Of a DNA stretch of 34,622 nucleotides, positions 1 through 7,333 are shown piece by piece. The notes under the pieces are model-generated. The model saw only the letters and a list, made by a program, of their open reading frames with translations. It searched no databases and was not told the origin of the DNA. Position 1 is the stretch's first letter; every line of letters begins with the position of its first letter. A program made the translations under genes and the position numbers. The DNA comes from Filomicrobium sp. (GTDB lineage: Bacteria; Pseudomonadota; Alphaproteobacteria; Rhizobiales; Hyphomicrobiaceae), in assembly GCA_030665765.1 (NCBI GenBank), contig DAOUZE010000004.1, positions 1 to 34,622 on the forward strand. Direction: 5' to 3'.

Positions 1-456
1 GGGCGTCATGCGCGGCGGCAATGGCGCGCCAGGGACAATCGTGACACCAAATCTGGGCTTTGATGGCTCGAACACCTCGCGGGCGCTCATCAGCATGCGC
101 GCGACCATACCGAGCGGGCTGAGTGTATACTTGGCGATCCACTCAGCAAAGCGCAGCGACAGCAACGGCAAAGGCGGTATGTCGAGAATCTCGTTTATCG
201 CCTTGAGTTTTTTCGGATCGACCTTCTTCTTCTCTCCGTCGCCGCTCAAAGCGTACCAAACCAACCCTATGCGCGTCTGATGACCGAATGGCACGGTGAC
301 GAAAGCGCCCGGAGGAGGGGGGGCACCGGGGGGCGGCAAATAATCGTACGTCTGATCTAATGCGATCGGCAGCAGCACGGGAACCAGCGCCGTTTCCGCA
401 GTGGTCTTGCTTGCCGAGAACTCGAGTTGGTTGTCCAATCTGGCCGCCGTGGTCAT
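1..456 (-). CDS. priA: Primosomal protein N' (PriA), N-terminal part, cut by window edge
   Basis: PriA is the 3'-to-5' DNA helicase that restarts stalled replication forks. Only the first 152 codons lie in the window; the frame runs open through base 1. The ATG is at 456 on the minus strand. The visible part matches the 3'-DNA-binding domain of the family: a 'LDQTYDYLPP' strand, then 'VTVPFGHQTRIG', then 'LRFAEWIAKYTLSPLGMVARMLM'. The helicase motifs would lie beyond the window. The gene is absent from the ORF track because it runs off the edge. It is divergent from fsa (72 bp apart), an arrangement common in Hyphomicrobiales. A proline-rich 'PPPGAPPPPGAF' loop is a small peculiarity. The family call is from recognition of these motifs. 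Confidence 0.85.
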   Translation of the reverse strand, partial: MTTAARLDNQLEFSASKTTAETALVPVLLPIALDQTYDYLPPPGAPPPPGAFVTVPFGHQTRIGLVWYALSGDGEKKKVDPKKLKAINEILDIPPLPLLSLRFAEWIAKYTLSPLGMVARMLMSAREVFEPSKPRFGVTIVPGAPLPPRMTP

Positions 457-527
457 AAACCGCTAGACATGCGAATCATTTGGATAGTAGGGCACCTGTT
501 AGGGCAAGCCTGGGGCAAGGGACAGCC

Positions 528-1184
528 ATGAAATTCTTCGTCGACACCGCGGACGTAAACGAAATCAAGGAACTGGCAGCAACCGGTCTGCTCGACGGCG
601 TAACGACCAATCCGTCGCTCATTGCCAAATCCGGGCGCGACTTCAAGGAAACGATCGCTGAAATCTGCGAAATCGTTCCTGGGCCCGTTTCGGCAGAAGT
701 CGCCGCCACCGATACAGCGGGCATGCTGAGCGAAGCCCACGAGTTGGCTAAAATCGCCAAGAACGTGACGATCAAGGTGCCTTTGACGTTCGACGGACTG
801 AAAGCGTGCAAGGAACTGTCGGGCGCTGGGCTGATGGTCAACGTGACCTTGTGCTTCAACACCAGCCAGGCTCTGTTGGCGGCAAAAGCGGGCGCTACGT
901 TCGTTTCTCCCTTCGTCGGACGGCTTGATGACGCTGGCCAAGACGGCATGCTGCTAATTCGTGAAATCCGGCAGATCTTCGACAACTACCAAGATCTGAC
1001 GACGGATATACTGGCTGCCTCGATCCGTACAGTGAACCATGTCCGTGAAGCCGCTCTGATCGGGGCCGATGTGGCGACCATACCACCAAGCATCATACGT
1101 GCCCTGATCAAGCATCCACTGACCGATAAGGGGCTTGATGCGTTCATGGCCGACTGGGCGAAGACGGGCCAGAAGATCCTTTAG
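528..1184 (+). CDS. fsa: Fructose-6-phosphate aldolase / small transaldolase
   Basis: This is a 218-residue class I aldolase of the transaldolase/FSA family, a cytoplasmic enzyme that makes or cleaves C-C bonds via a Schiff base. The protein begins '[14 protein letters not shown]' and has '[13 protein letters not shown]', both family signatures. The Schiff-base lysine is Lys83 in 'VTIKVPLT'. The C-terminus carries '[24 protein letters not shown]'. The ATG at 528 is preferred over the upstream ORF-track start because family members begin exactly there and the length fits the roughly 215-residue short subfamily. Whether the physiological activity is fructose-6-phosphate aldolase or transaldolase cannot be read from sequence. 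Its 3' end overlaps the minus-strand ORF 1181..2692 by four bases, but the likely real end of that gene (1228) would leave a gap. Confidence 0.9.
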   Translation: MKFFVDTADVNEIKELAATGLLDGVTTNPSLIAKSGRDFKETIAEICEIVPGPVSAEVAATDTAGMLSEAHELAKIAKNVTIKVPLTFDGLKACKELSGAGLMVNVTLCFNTSQALLAAKAGATFVSPFVGRLDDAGQDGMLLIREIRQIFDNYQDLTTDILAASIRTVNHVREAALIGADVATIPPSIIRALIKHPLTDKGLDAFMADWAKTGQKIL

Positions 1185-2692
1185 ACTGGCGTCTGTTCGG
1201 ACTGGATTGGGTGGCGGAATGGCGCGGTCACTCCCCAGCCGCCGGAAGGCGGTGTATCGTGGCCTGGAGCTGGGACTGCGGCTTCACGTCGAGGGTTCTT
1301 TGGAGGATCTCGCCTTCGACACTTGCACCATTCTCGACGCGCAATCGCCGGGTGCCTATAGTGCCCGTCACTTGGCCGTAGATCGCCAGTTCCGCAGTTT
1401 GCACCGAACCTTCGACAGTTACCTGCCGCCCGGCGATGAGCAGCGGTCGCTTTGCTGTCACCACACCCTCGATTCTGACACCTCGGGGGGATCATGGCCG
1501 GTGGCTCGATCCCATCCCGACGAGGCTTGGCGGACATGGCGGTATCGATTGGCCAGTCGACAGGTGCCACGATACGGGCCGAAGCGGAAAACGGCGGTGG
1601 GTACCGGATTTGGACCACGCGTCGCACCATTCCGGTATAGACCGGCTGCGCGATCCTTAGTTTTACGGACGTCCAAGTCAGGATCAGCAGTAAAAACGCG
1701 ATGCTCACCACACCCCCCAGCGCCTGGGGCGGGGTTACTTTGAGACCCCAGTGCGGGGCCATGATACTCATGAAACCATGTAAGCCCGGGACGTTCATAC
1801 GTATCGATTCGCTGTCAATAACGGCCAATTCGAATGGTTTCGGTCCAGGCAGGGCCCGCAATGCGATTTGTCTCCCTTGATATAGAAACGCGGTGTCGGT
1901 GGCGATCACAACGTGCGGTGATATTTCACCGGTCCGCGGCGCAGTCATCGCGGGGGATTCATCACTCCGCCCGGGCCGTGGAATGGTGTCGGCGGTCGCA
2001 AGCCGTATGCGCCGCATGTGGGCGCGAGTCAGATTGCGCTGCGGCAAAGGCGGGCCGGAAGCTCCTAGTGGCGGCGACACGGGAATTGGGCCGTCGACTA
2101 GAAAACGGTCCGGTTGGGTTTGCGCAACCAAGGTTTTATCGATCACTGCCGCGAGGACGGTAGGAAACTCCGAACTGACCTGCAGCATTCGGCCTACTGG
2201 AAGTAAGGCCAACGGGTCATTCTGCTGGTGCGAGCGAACGAAGTTAATAATGTGAACATTGGTCAGCCAGCGTGCGGTGCGGTCGTTGATGAGCAGCTTC
2301 GCAAGTTTGTTGGCTTCCCTATCATCTAGAATGCCGACGTAACCTAACACCGGCGGATAACGGCGATTGCGCTTATAACGCTGCGCACCAGCTGGGGGCG
2401 GAGCGACCACATTTGTGTCAAGCGGGAGGACACCCCGGTCGACGAAGCCGAGGGCCTGCGCACCAGCCCGCGTCAGATCGAGCTGACGTGTTGTGTGGAA
2501 CGGGCCGAAATCATTTACGCGGACGTGGATGGCGCGACCGTTCAGGGGGTTGCTCACGAGGAGCTCTGTTCCATCGGGGAAATTAGAACTGGAGGCGCGC
2601 GTTGGGTCGTCGGCATCGAAAACCTCCCCGGAGGAGGTGTACTTACCGGTATTGAAACGATCGATGGAAGGGTGGTCGTAATAGGTTGTCAA
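1181..2692 (-). CDS. RlpA-like double-psi beta-barrel protein, disrupted at both ends
   Basis: The ORF begins at a TTG codon and encodes an RlpA-like double-psi beta-barrel near residues 18-95 ('[16 protein letters not shown]', '[27 protein letters not shown]'). RlpA proteins are exported septal or wall lytic transglycosylases or wall-binding proteins. After a long linker there is one clear transmembrane segment around residues 325-345 ('[15 protein letters not shown]'). Two features suggest this ORF is not intact. A signal peptide lies in the same frame upstream but is cut off by a TAA (see 2783..2902). The last ~100 residues are Arg/Cys/Pro-rich and look out of frame, while a neighbouring frame there encodes a bactofilin domain (see 1228..1491). 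The intact ancestor would be signal peptide, RlpA barrel, transmembrane helix and cytoplasmic bactofilin. The RlpA call is firm; functionality is doubtful. Confidence 0.7.
   Translation of the reverse strand: MTTYYDHPSIDRFNTGKYTSSGEVFDADDPTRASSSNFPDGTELLVSNPLNGRAIHVRVNDFGPFHTTRQLDLTRAGAQALGFVDRGVLPLDTNVVAPPPAGAQRYKRNRRYPPVLGYVGILDDREANKLAKLLINDRTARWLTNVHIINFVRSHQQNDPLALLPVGRMLQVSSEFPTVLAAVIDKTLVAQTQPDRFLVDGPIPVSPPLGASGPPLPQRNLTRAHMRRIRLATADTIPRPGRSDESPAMTAPRTGEISPHVVIATDTAFLYQGRQIALRALPGPKPFELAVIDSESIRMNVPGLHGFMSIMAPHWGLKVTPPQALGGVVSIAFLLLILTWTSVKLRIAQPVYTGMVRRVVQIRYPPPFSASARIVAPVDWPIDTAMSAKPRRDGIEPPAMIPPRCQNRGCGDSKATAAHRRAAGNCRRFGANCGTGDLRPSDGHYRHPAIARREWCKCRRRDPPKNPRREAAVPAPGHDTPPSGGWGVTAPFRHPIQSEQTPV
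1228..1491 (-). pseudogene. Bactofilin domain in shifted frame at the end of the RlpA-like gene
   Basis: This 88-codon open stretch sits one frame away from the RlpA-like ORF. It translates to a bactofilin-like beta-helix pattern: '[18 protein letters not shown]', '[16 protein letters not shown]', '[22 protein letters not shown]'. Bactofilins are cytoplasmic polymer-forming scaffold proteins. Removing one C from the C6 run (plus-strand GGGGGG, 1485-1490) would join it seamlessly to the upstream frame at 'PPAMIP'. The only start in this frame is a GTG at 1464 inside the domain, so it is unlikely to be an independent gene. The call as a frameshifted C-terminal domain is inference from the repeat pattern and the frame geometry. 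Confidence 0.65.
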
Positions 2693-2782
2693 GATCGGCG
2701 TTGTGATACCGACCCACTTACGGGTCTCAGCTATCGTCTTAACGCGATGGCAGATCTTTTTAAAGCAATGCGTTTCACCGGG

Positions 2783-2902
2783 TTATTTAGCCTGAACGAG
2801 AAAAAGGGGAGCGAAAAGCCCCGCCGGTGCGATGCTGCCGAAAATCGCAAACCCACAACACTTAAGAAAACCGCAGGCCCACGAAAAGCCATCGCTCGCC
2901 AT
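2783..2902 (-). pseudogene. Signal-peptide remnant of the RlpA-like gene, ended by in-frame TAA
   Basis: An ATG at 2902 opens a 39-codon ORF that ends at TAA (2785-2783) and is in the same frame as the RlpA-like ORF starting at 2692. Its translation reads like an export signal: a short N-region, a long hydrophobic core ('CGFAIFGSIAPAGLFAPLFLV') and 'VQAK' as a possible signal peptidase site. Between the TAA and the TTG at 2692 the frame is open and plausible. RlpA proteins normally have a signal peptide and the downstream ORF lacks one, so this is most simply the missing N-terminus cut by a nonsense mutation. Confidence 0.6.
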
Positions 2903-3164
2903 CGTAATGCGACAAAGACCAGACTAGCGACGCGATACTCTCACTTGAACTACTACCAAGCCCCTGCTGGAAAATGGATTGGCAGAGAAAAACACCGGTT
3001 GGTCAATGTCGGTAAGCGCAAGACCATCTCCCCGTGCCAGAAATTACAAACAAAGCGTTTTAGCGACAAGTGAAACGGGTAGTGCAACCACATGCCTGAA
3101 ACTGTTTTTGAAGATGAGAACAAGTGATCACCGGCCACGTATGTGGGCATTCACTGGGCGACGC

Positions 3165-4160
3165 TTAAAGCACCAGCCACTCCGTGCAGCGAAGCGCCCA
3201 GTCCTCCGATAGGATACTAAGATCGTTTTCTAAGTAGGACTTGCCCATCTCCGCGAGAATCTCGCGATCCTCGGCCAGCCGCTCCACGACGCACCAGCGA
3301 TTCCATTCCAAGGTCAGGCTCCATCGCGAATCTCGGATGTTCGCATCCGGCAGCCGATAGTGAAACGTCGGGCGGGGTTTTACGAGTTTATCCGGAATCT
3401 TGCGGCGGACCCGGTCAGCATCGAGCCATAGAAACAGCGGCAACATATCGAGTTCGCGGTTCCTAGTTGGGTTGTAAATCAAATAGTCTTCAATCAGCTG
3501 GTCGATGTCGGGCCAATATTCATCCTTTAAAATAATATGGATGTAGGCCTTGGGAAAAGGATCAGCGAAGGCCAGGATTCGCCGTGCCATGTCGACGGAG
3601 ATGATTGAACGCAGCCATTCAGAAAGTAAAATCTCCGCCTTCAACACCGCTAGAATCCACTGCGGATCTCGAGTGGCTATGTCCGGGTTGAATTGAACGC
3701 CAAAGGCATGCAGCAGGTTGTCCCGCGTTCCTTGCGCGCCCTCTTCTCGCAGTGCCAGAAGCAAGGCTTCCAGCTCCGGCAGCTGCTCGACGTCGATCGG
3801 GGGGCAAACAACCTCATAGGGAATGACGAGCGAGCCGAGATCGCCATATAACTCGCGCATGGCGTTGCTGAAGGTTTCCATCAGGCCTTGCAAGCCGGAC
3901 GCCGAAGGGCCGACCTCACCAGGCGCTCGGTGGGCATACTGGGTATCGAGTTCGACCAGGAAATTTCCCAGTCGCGTGCCACGGATGTGAAAACGATGCG
4001 GATCTTCTTGCTCAGCCGTACCGCCATAGAGTTTGGCAACGCGTGTGGCGACACGTGAAGGGCTAACGGCAGCAAACTCGATCTCAACGCCAGCGCGGCG
4101 GCGGTTGCCTTCGAAGTTATAATCGCGTGGCGGAAGCCTTAGTTTGGATATCGAAGACAT
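3165..4160 (-). CDS. Amidoligase-like enzyme (Amidoligase_2 family), orphan
   Basis: This 331-residue protein resembles the putative amidoligase family (Pfam Amidoligase_2), distant relatives of glutamine synthetase-like and glutamate-cysteine ligase-fold enzymes that form amide bonds using ATP. Supporting motifs are 'RRAGVEIEFAAVS' (Gly-x-Glu-x-Glu strand, about residues 22-34), 'GNFLVELDTQY' (about 66-76) and 'VIPYEVVCPPI' (about 112-122), typical of the acidic metal/substrate strands. The later 'LLHAFGVQFNPDI' fits the conserved His-containing strand. Family members are often encoded beside a glutamine amidotransferase or cyclotransferase partner; none is visible here. It is divergent from xerC and about 0.26 kb from the broken RlpA gene. 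Substrate is unknown. The assignment is by motif recollection and needs a profile search. Confidence 0.65.
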   Translation of the reverse strand: MSSISKLRLPPRDYNFEGNRRRAGVEIEFAAVSPSRVATRVAKLYGGTAEQEDPHRFHIRGTRLGNFLVELDTQYAHRAPGEVGPSASGLQGLMETFSNAMRELYGDLGSLVIPYEVVCPPIDVEQLPELEALLLALREEGAQGTRDNLLHAFGVQFNPDIATRDPQWILAVLKAEILLSEWLRSIISVDMARRILAFADPFPKAYIHIILKDEYWPDIDQLIEDYLIYNPTRNRELDMLPLFLWLDADRVRRKIPDKLVKPRPTFHYRLPDANIRDSRWSLTLEWNRWCVVERLAEDREILAEMGKSYLENDLSILSEDWALRCTEWLVL

Positions 4161-4322
4161 CAGATGGGTTGCGCCCTAATACGAATACCACTCCGCCGAC
4201 ACAGTAACTCCGTCGATCATAAAATCGAACTCCATGATATCGAAACGGCGGTTTGTTTACCATTGGTTAACCAAATCATCGTGAAGCTTCCCCTCGCAGA
4301 ATGCATAAGTAGGAGAAGCGGA

Positions 4323-5243
4323 TTGGACGATGAGCATAGCTTGGAGCGGACGCTCGAAGCGTGGCTTGATCACCTTGCTCATGAACGAGCATCTTCGGCC
4401 AACACACTAGACGCTTACGCACGAGATTTGCAGCAGTTCTCTGACTTTCTCAGGACAGAGTTCGGGCGTGAACCTTTGCTTGCAGATCTCGCCAACCTGG
4501 ATGCACGCGCGTTTCGAAGATACATGGCAGCGCGGCGCAAGACAGGTGTTCAATCTCGGTCGCTGTCGCGAACGATGTCCGCGCTACGTTCATTTTTCCG
4601 ATGGCTCGAAACACGCGAAATCATAAAAAACCGCACAATCCTACAAGTGCAGATGCCGAAAGTTCCGCACGGCGTACCGAAGCCCCTGACCATTGATAAG
4701 GCGCAAGCGACCGTGGCGCGGGGAATGGATCAGAAAATTGATTGGGTCGCCGCTCGCGATGCGGCTGTTTTATTGCTGCTTTACGGATGCGGGCTGCGCA
4801 TTTCAGAAGCGCTTTGTCTGACGCGTCGAGAGGCTCCGCTGCAAGACCGCGACAGCCTGTTGATCAAAGGGAAAGGTGGGCGCGAACGTCTGGTTCCGGT
4901 GCTGCCGATCGTCCAGTATGCGGTGGCCGGTTATCTGGAGTTGTGCCCCTACTCGCTAGAGCCAGACGATCCATTGTTCGTCGGCGCCAAAGGCGGTCCA
5001 CTGTCACCGCGCATTATCCAACTGACGATGAAGCGCCTGCGCGAACGGCTCGAATTGCCGGAAACAGCAACGCCTCATGCCCTTCGCCATTCCTTCGCAA
5101 CGCACCTTCTGTCGGCTGGGGCCGACCTAAGGCAAATCCAAGAACTCCTTGGACATGCTTCGCTTTCAACGACGCAAATTTACACAGAGGTTGACCGGGA
5201 ACACTTGCTGGCGGTCTATAATGCCGCTCATCCTAGAGCATGA
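4323..5243 (+). CDS. xerC: Tyrosine recombinase XerC
   Basis: XerC works with XerD at dif to resolve chromosome dimers. From the TTG at 4323 the protein has 306 residues, the usual XerC length. It has an N-terminal SAM-like DNA-binding domain ('LDAYARDLQQFSDFLR') and a complete catalytic set: Arg159 ('CGLRISEAL'), Lys184 ('KGKGGRERL'), His252 and Arg255 ('HALRHSFATHLL'), His278 ('LGHASLS') and Tyr287 ('QIYTEV'). The TTG start is chosen because an AGGAG (4311-4315) sits 7 bases upstream. The ORF-track start at 4164 would add 53 residues without family similarity. In Hyphomicrobiales xerC commonly lies near priA and fsa, as here. There are no phage genes or attachment sites, so a housekeeping XerC is favoured over an integrase. 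Confidence 0.9.
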   Translation: MDDEHSLERTLEAWLDHLAHERASSANTLDAYARDLQQFSDFLRTEFGREPLLADLANLDARAFRRYMAARRKTGVQSRSLSRTMSALRSFFRWLETREIIKNRTILQVQMPKVPHGVPKPLTIDKAQATVARGMDQKIDWVAARDAAVLLLLYGCGLRISEALCLTRREAPLQDRDSLLIKGKGGRERLVPVLPIVQYAVAGYLELCPYSLEPDDPLFVGAKGGPLSPRIIQLTMKRLRERLELPETATPHALRHSFATHLLSAGADLRQIQELLGHASLSTTQIYTEVDREHLLAVYNAAHPRA

Positions 5244-5264
5244 GCTCTGTAGTTGATTGAGGTA

Positions 5265-6308
5265 ATGGCGTTGTTGAAATTCGAACGGCTGTACGGTCTC
5301 AAGCGGGGCTGGCACGCAGCAGGTCTCTGCTGTCTTATTGTGCTTGGATTTGTTGATCCGGTTTGGGCTAACGCGAAAAAGTCATGCGGCGGCAGCAGCA
5401 TTCTCGATGAAATCCAGGCAGGAGATCCGGACCTCTTCGCTGGTATCATAAAGCAAGTCCAAGGGACGCAAAATGACGGTACGCTGTTGTGGCGGATCAG
5501 CCGCGACGGCATACCGGACTCGTTTTTGTTCGGCACACTGCACATGACCGATCCGCGCGTTACAAAGCTTTCCAAACAGGTGCGCGCGGCGATTCAAGAC
5601 TCCAAGGTGGTGGCGTTGGAAGTCGCCGACACCGCGCCTGCCGTAGTCGCGGAGGCCCTCGCCAACGCGCCGACGCTAATGATGTTCGATGACGGGCGGC
5701 GGCTTGATCACCTAGTTTCACCAGAACACTTTTCGAAGGTGAAGGAACTCCTCGACGTGGCGCGCCTACCGAGTGGCTTTGCGCGTTCGTTCAAGCCGTG
5801 GGTGGTCAGCATGGTGATGGCGGTAAGTGAATGCGAGCGCAAGCGGATGGAAGGCGGCAAGCCGGTTCTCGATGCGCGGATCGCCGAAGTGGCGCGGGCG
5901 AAGGGGATCCCAGTGGTCGGCCTGGAAACAGTCGAGTCGCAACTTGAGGCTGCGGCCTCGGTGCCGATGAAGGAGCAGGTCGCGATGCTACGATTAAGCC
6001 TGCAGCTGGCGGACCGATCGGACGATCTCAGGGAAACGATCCTGCAGCTCTACCTCGCCAAACAGCTTGGTGCGCTGTTGCCATTACAGCGAATACTGGC
6101 TGAACGTCACGGCATCAAAGACACCGAATTCGCTGGATTCAAATCGCGGATGGTGGACCGCCGGAACCGGAAAATGCGCACGCGTGCATTGCCGCTGCTT
6201 TCAAAGGGCAAAATCTTCATCGCCGTCGGAGCGCTGCACTTGATCGGTGAGGACGGCCTGGTCGCGCTTTTACAGAATGCGGGTTACACACTGGAGCCGG
6301 TCGAGTAG
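5265..6308 (+). CDS. TraB/GumN family exported protein (Tiki-like fold)
   Basis: This 347-residue protein has an N-terminal signal sequence (Arg/Lys-rich start, hydrophobic 'AAGLCCLIVLGFVDPVWA', then 'NAKK'). The mature part belongs to the TraB/GumN family: the first motif 'DSFLFGTLHMTD' and the C-terminal partner 'KIFIAVGALHLIGEDGLVALLQNAGY', whose GxxH-type elements are those proposed as metal-binding in the related Tiki proteases. Cellular role in bacteria is mostly unknown. The ATG at 5265 is preferred over TTG 5253 because GAGG sits just upstream, although spacing is short. It follows xerC by about 20 bases and may be co-transcribed. The 3' end overlaps a minus-strand pseudogene by about 25 bases. 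Confidence 0.85.
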   Translation: MALLKFERLYGLKRGWHAAGLCCLIVLGFVDPVWANAKKSCGGSSILDEIQAGDPDLFAGIIKQVQGTQNDGTLLWRISRDGIPDSFLFGTLHMTDPRVTKLSKQVRAAIQDSKVVALEVADTAPAVVAEALANAPTLMMFDDGRRLDHLVSPEHFSKVKELLDVARLPSGFARSFKPWVVSMVMAVSECERKRMEGGKPVLDARIAEVARAKGIPVVGLETVESQLEAAASVPMKEQVAMLRLSLQLADRSDDLRETILQLYLAKQLGALLPLQRILAERHGIKDTEFAGFKSRMVDRRNRKMRTRALPLLSKGKIFIAVGALHLIGEDGLVALLQNAGYTLEPVE

Positions 6309-6738
6309 TTCTTACTGCCACGCGAGCGTGCATCGAAGGCAAATAACGTGTCTCGGCGCCGTAGAATGTAGAAGGCGACCAGCGGGCCCAAGACTAAAAT
6401 GGTAGCCCAAAATAGAATGTTGGGCCGGTCCCATGGCTCCAAGTATTTGGAACAGCTCGCCAGCGTCGAGCCGGCGTGCATGAAAACAAAACGGCGCCGT
6501 ATGTCCAAGTGCGGAAAGTACCCACCGCAAAGACCAGTAATAGGACCGGTTGTAGGACACCGATCAGCCCGACAACCATCGCGCTGTCGAGGGGAACGTA
6601 GAGTTTGAAAAAAGTCTTGAGCGCTGCTACCGAACCTAGAAATATGTCGAGCGCCCAAATCAGTAGGAAGGCAGCCGCCGACCACCGGATGACCAGCAGA
6701 GCGAACGCGAATTCGGCGTCGGCTTTGTCATTTTGCAT
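6284..6738 (-). pseudogene. Small multi-pass membrane protein (about 150 aa), frameshifted
   Basis: Two overlapping minus-strand ORFs together make one four-helix membrane protein. The first frame gives 'FALLVIRWSAAAFLLIWALDIFLG' and 'LIGVLQPVLLLVFAVGTFRTW'. The second gives 'MHAGSTLASCSKYLEPWD' and 'NILFWATILVLGPLVAFYILRRRDTL'. They join near 'YGAVLF' / 'FMHAGS' if one T is added to the TTTT run at plus-strand 6483-6486 (or the adjacent run to 6491). The ATG at 6738 has GGAAGG 7 bases upstream and is better than the ORF-track start at 6762. The overall look is that of small DoxX-like or unknown-function membrane proteins; I do not recognise a specific family. The stop in the second frame overlaps the end of the TraB-like gene. 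Confidence 0.6.
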
Positions 6739-6778
6739 TGCGAGCCTTCCGCCAGTCCGCAACCTGCAAAGGGCCGCT

Positions 6779-7183
6779 TTAGCCGATGAAGCGCTGCGTG
6801 ATTAAGACAGTCGCAGCAGCGGTCAGCGCGCTGACACCTGCGCCCCACGCCATGTCGACGAGGGCGATGTTGACTGGGAATCCTTTCACCACCGCCAGAT
6901 TGGTAAGGTCGTATGTCGCGTATGCGACAAGTCCGAATATAGCGCCCATCATGGCTGCCTTCTGCCAATCCCCGCCACCCAGAGCCGGCTGCACGACGAA
7001 CACGTAAAGGCCGATCGAATAGATGACGTAGAATCCAAACGCAGCGGCCATGTTGATGTTTTCGGCCATGAGATTGCCGAGACCGTTGCGGTAGAACTCA
7101 CGCGCGATGATGCCTATCCAGATCAGGTCGAGGACCAGCAGGATGCCCGCCATGATCAAATAGGAAAGGATGAGCTTTGTCAC
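6779..7183 (-). CDS. DUF2177 family membrane protein
   Basis: A 134-residue protein with four predicted transmembrane helices, starting 'VTKLILSYLIMAGILLVLDLIWIG' and containing 'REFYRNGLGNLM', 'FGFYVIYSIGLYVFVVQPAL', 'AIFGLVAYATYDLTNLAVVKGFP' and 'VDMAWGAGVSALTAAATVLI'. The pattern 'YATYDLTN' and 'W...' matches DUF2177, integral membrane proteins of unknown function. The GTG at 7183 is chosen as start because the longer ORF-track version (to 7306) would run through a hairpin and T-tract that look like the lpdA terminator, and its extra N-terminus ('FFFYPLVAFP') has no family match. The ribosome binding site is weak. It is followed 40 bases later by the frameshifted membrane protein. Confidence 0.75.
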   Translation of the reverse strand: MTKLILSYLIMAGILLVLDLIWIGIIAREFYRNGLGNLMAENINMAAAFGFYVIYSIGLYVFVVQPALGGGDWQKAAMMGAIFGLVAYATYDLTNLAVVKGFPVNIALVDMAWGAGVSALTAAATVLITQRFIG

Positions 7184-7248
7184 TGTACCGCCATTGTTGA
7201 TTTTCTCACTAGCCACTACGGCGGTTACCGGGAAGGCGACCAGCGGAT

Positions 7249-7293
7249 AAAAAAAAAAGGTCGGCGGTCCCGCAACTTGAGGAACGCGGGAAC
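7249..7293 (-). terminator. Probable terminator after lpdA
   Basis: On the minus strand a hairpin with arms GTTCCCGC / GCGGGACC (plus-strand 7286-7293 and 7266-7273) is followed by a ten-T run (plus-strand A10 at 7249-7258). It lies 40 bases past the lpdA stop, so it would end the suc/lpd transcript. One pair in the stem is mismatched and about 7 bases separate the stem from the T run, so strength is uncertain. Confidence 0.5.
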
Positions 7294-7333
7294 TAGACGA
7301 AGACAACGATGAGGTCGTGGGCGGGCTCCCAGA

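Noticed and set aside
4323-5243. xerC as a phage or integron integrase marking a mobile element
   Set aside because: It has XerC length and housekeeping context, and no phage genes, direct repeats or tRNA attachment site are visible.
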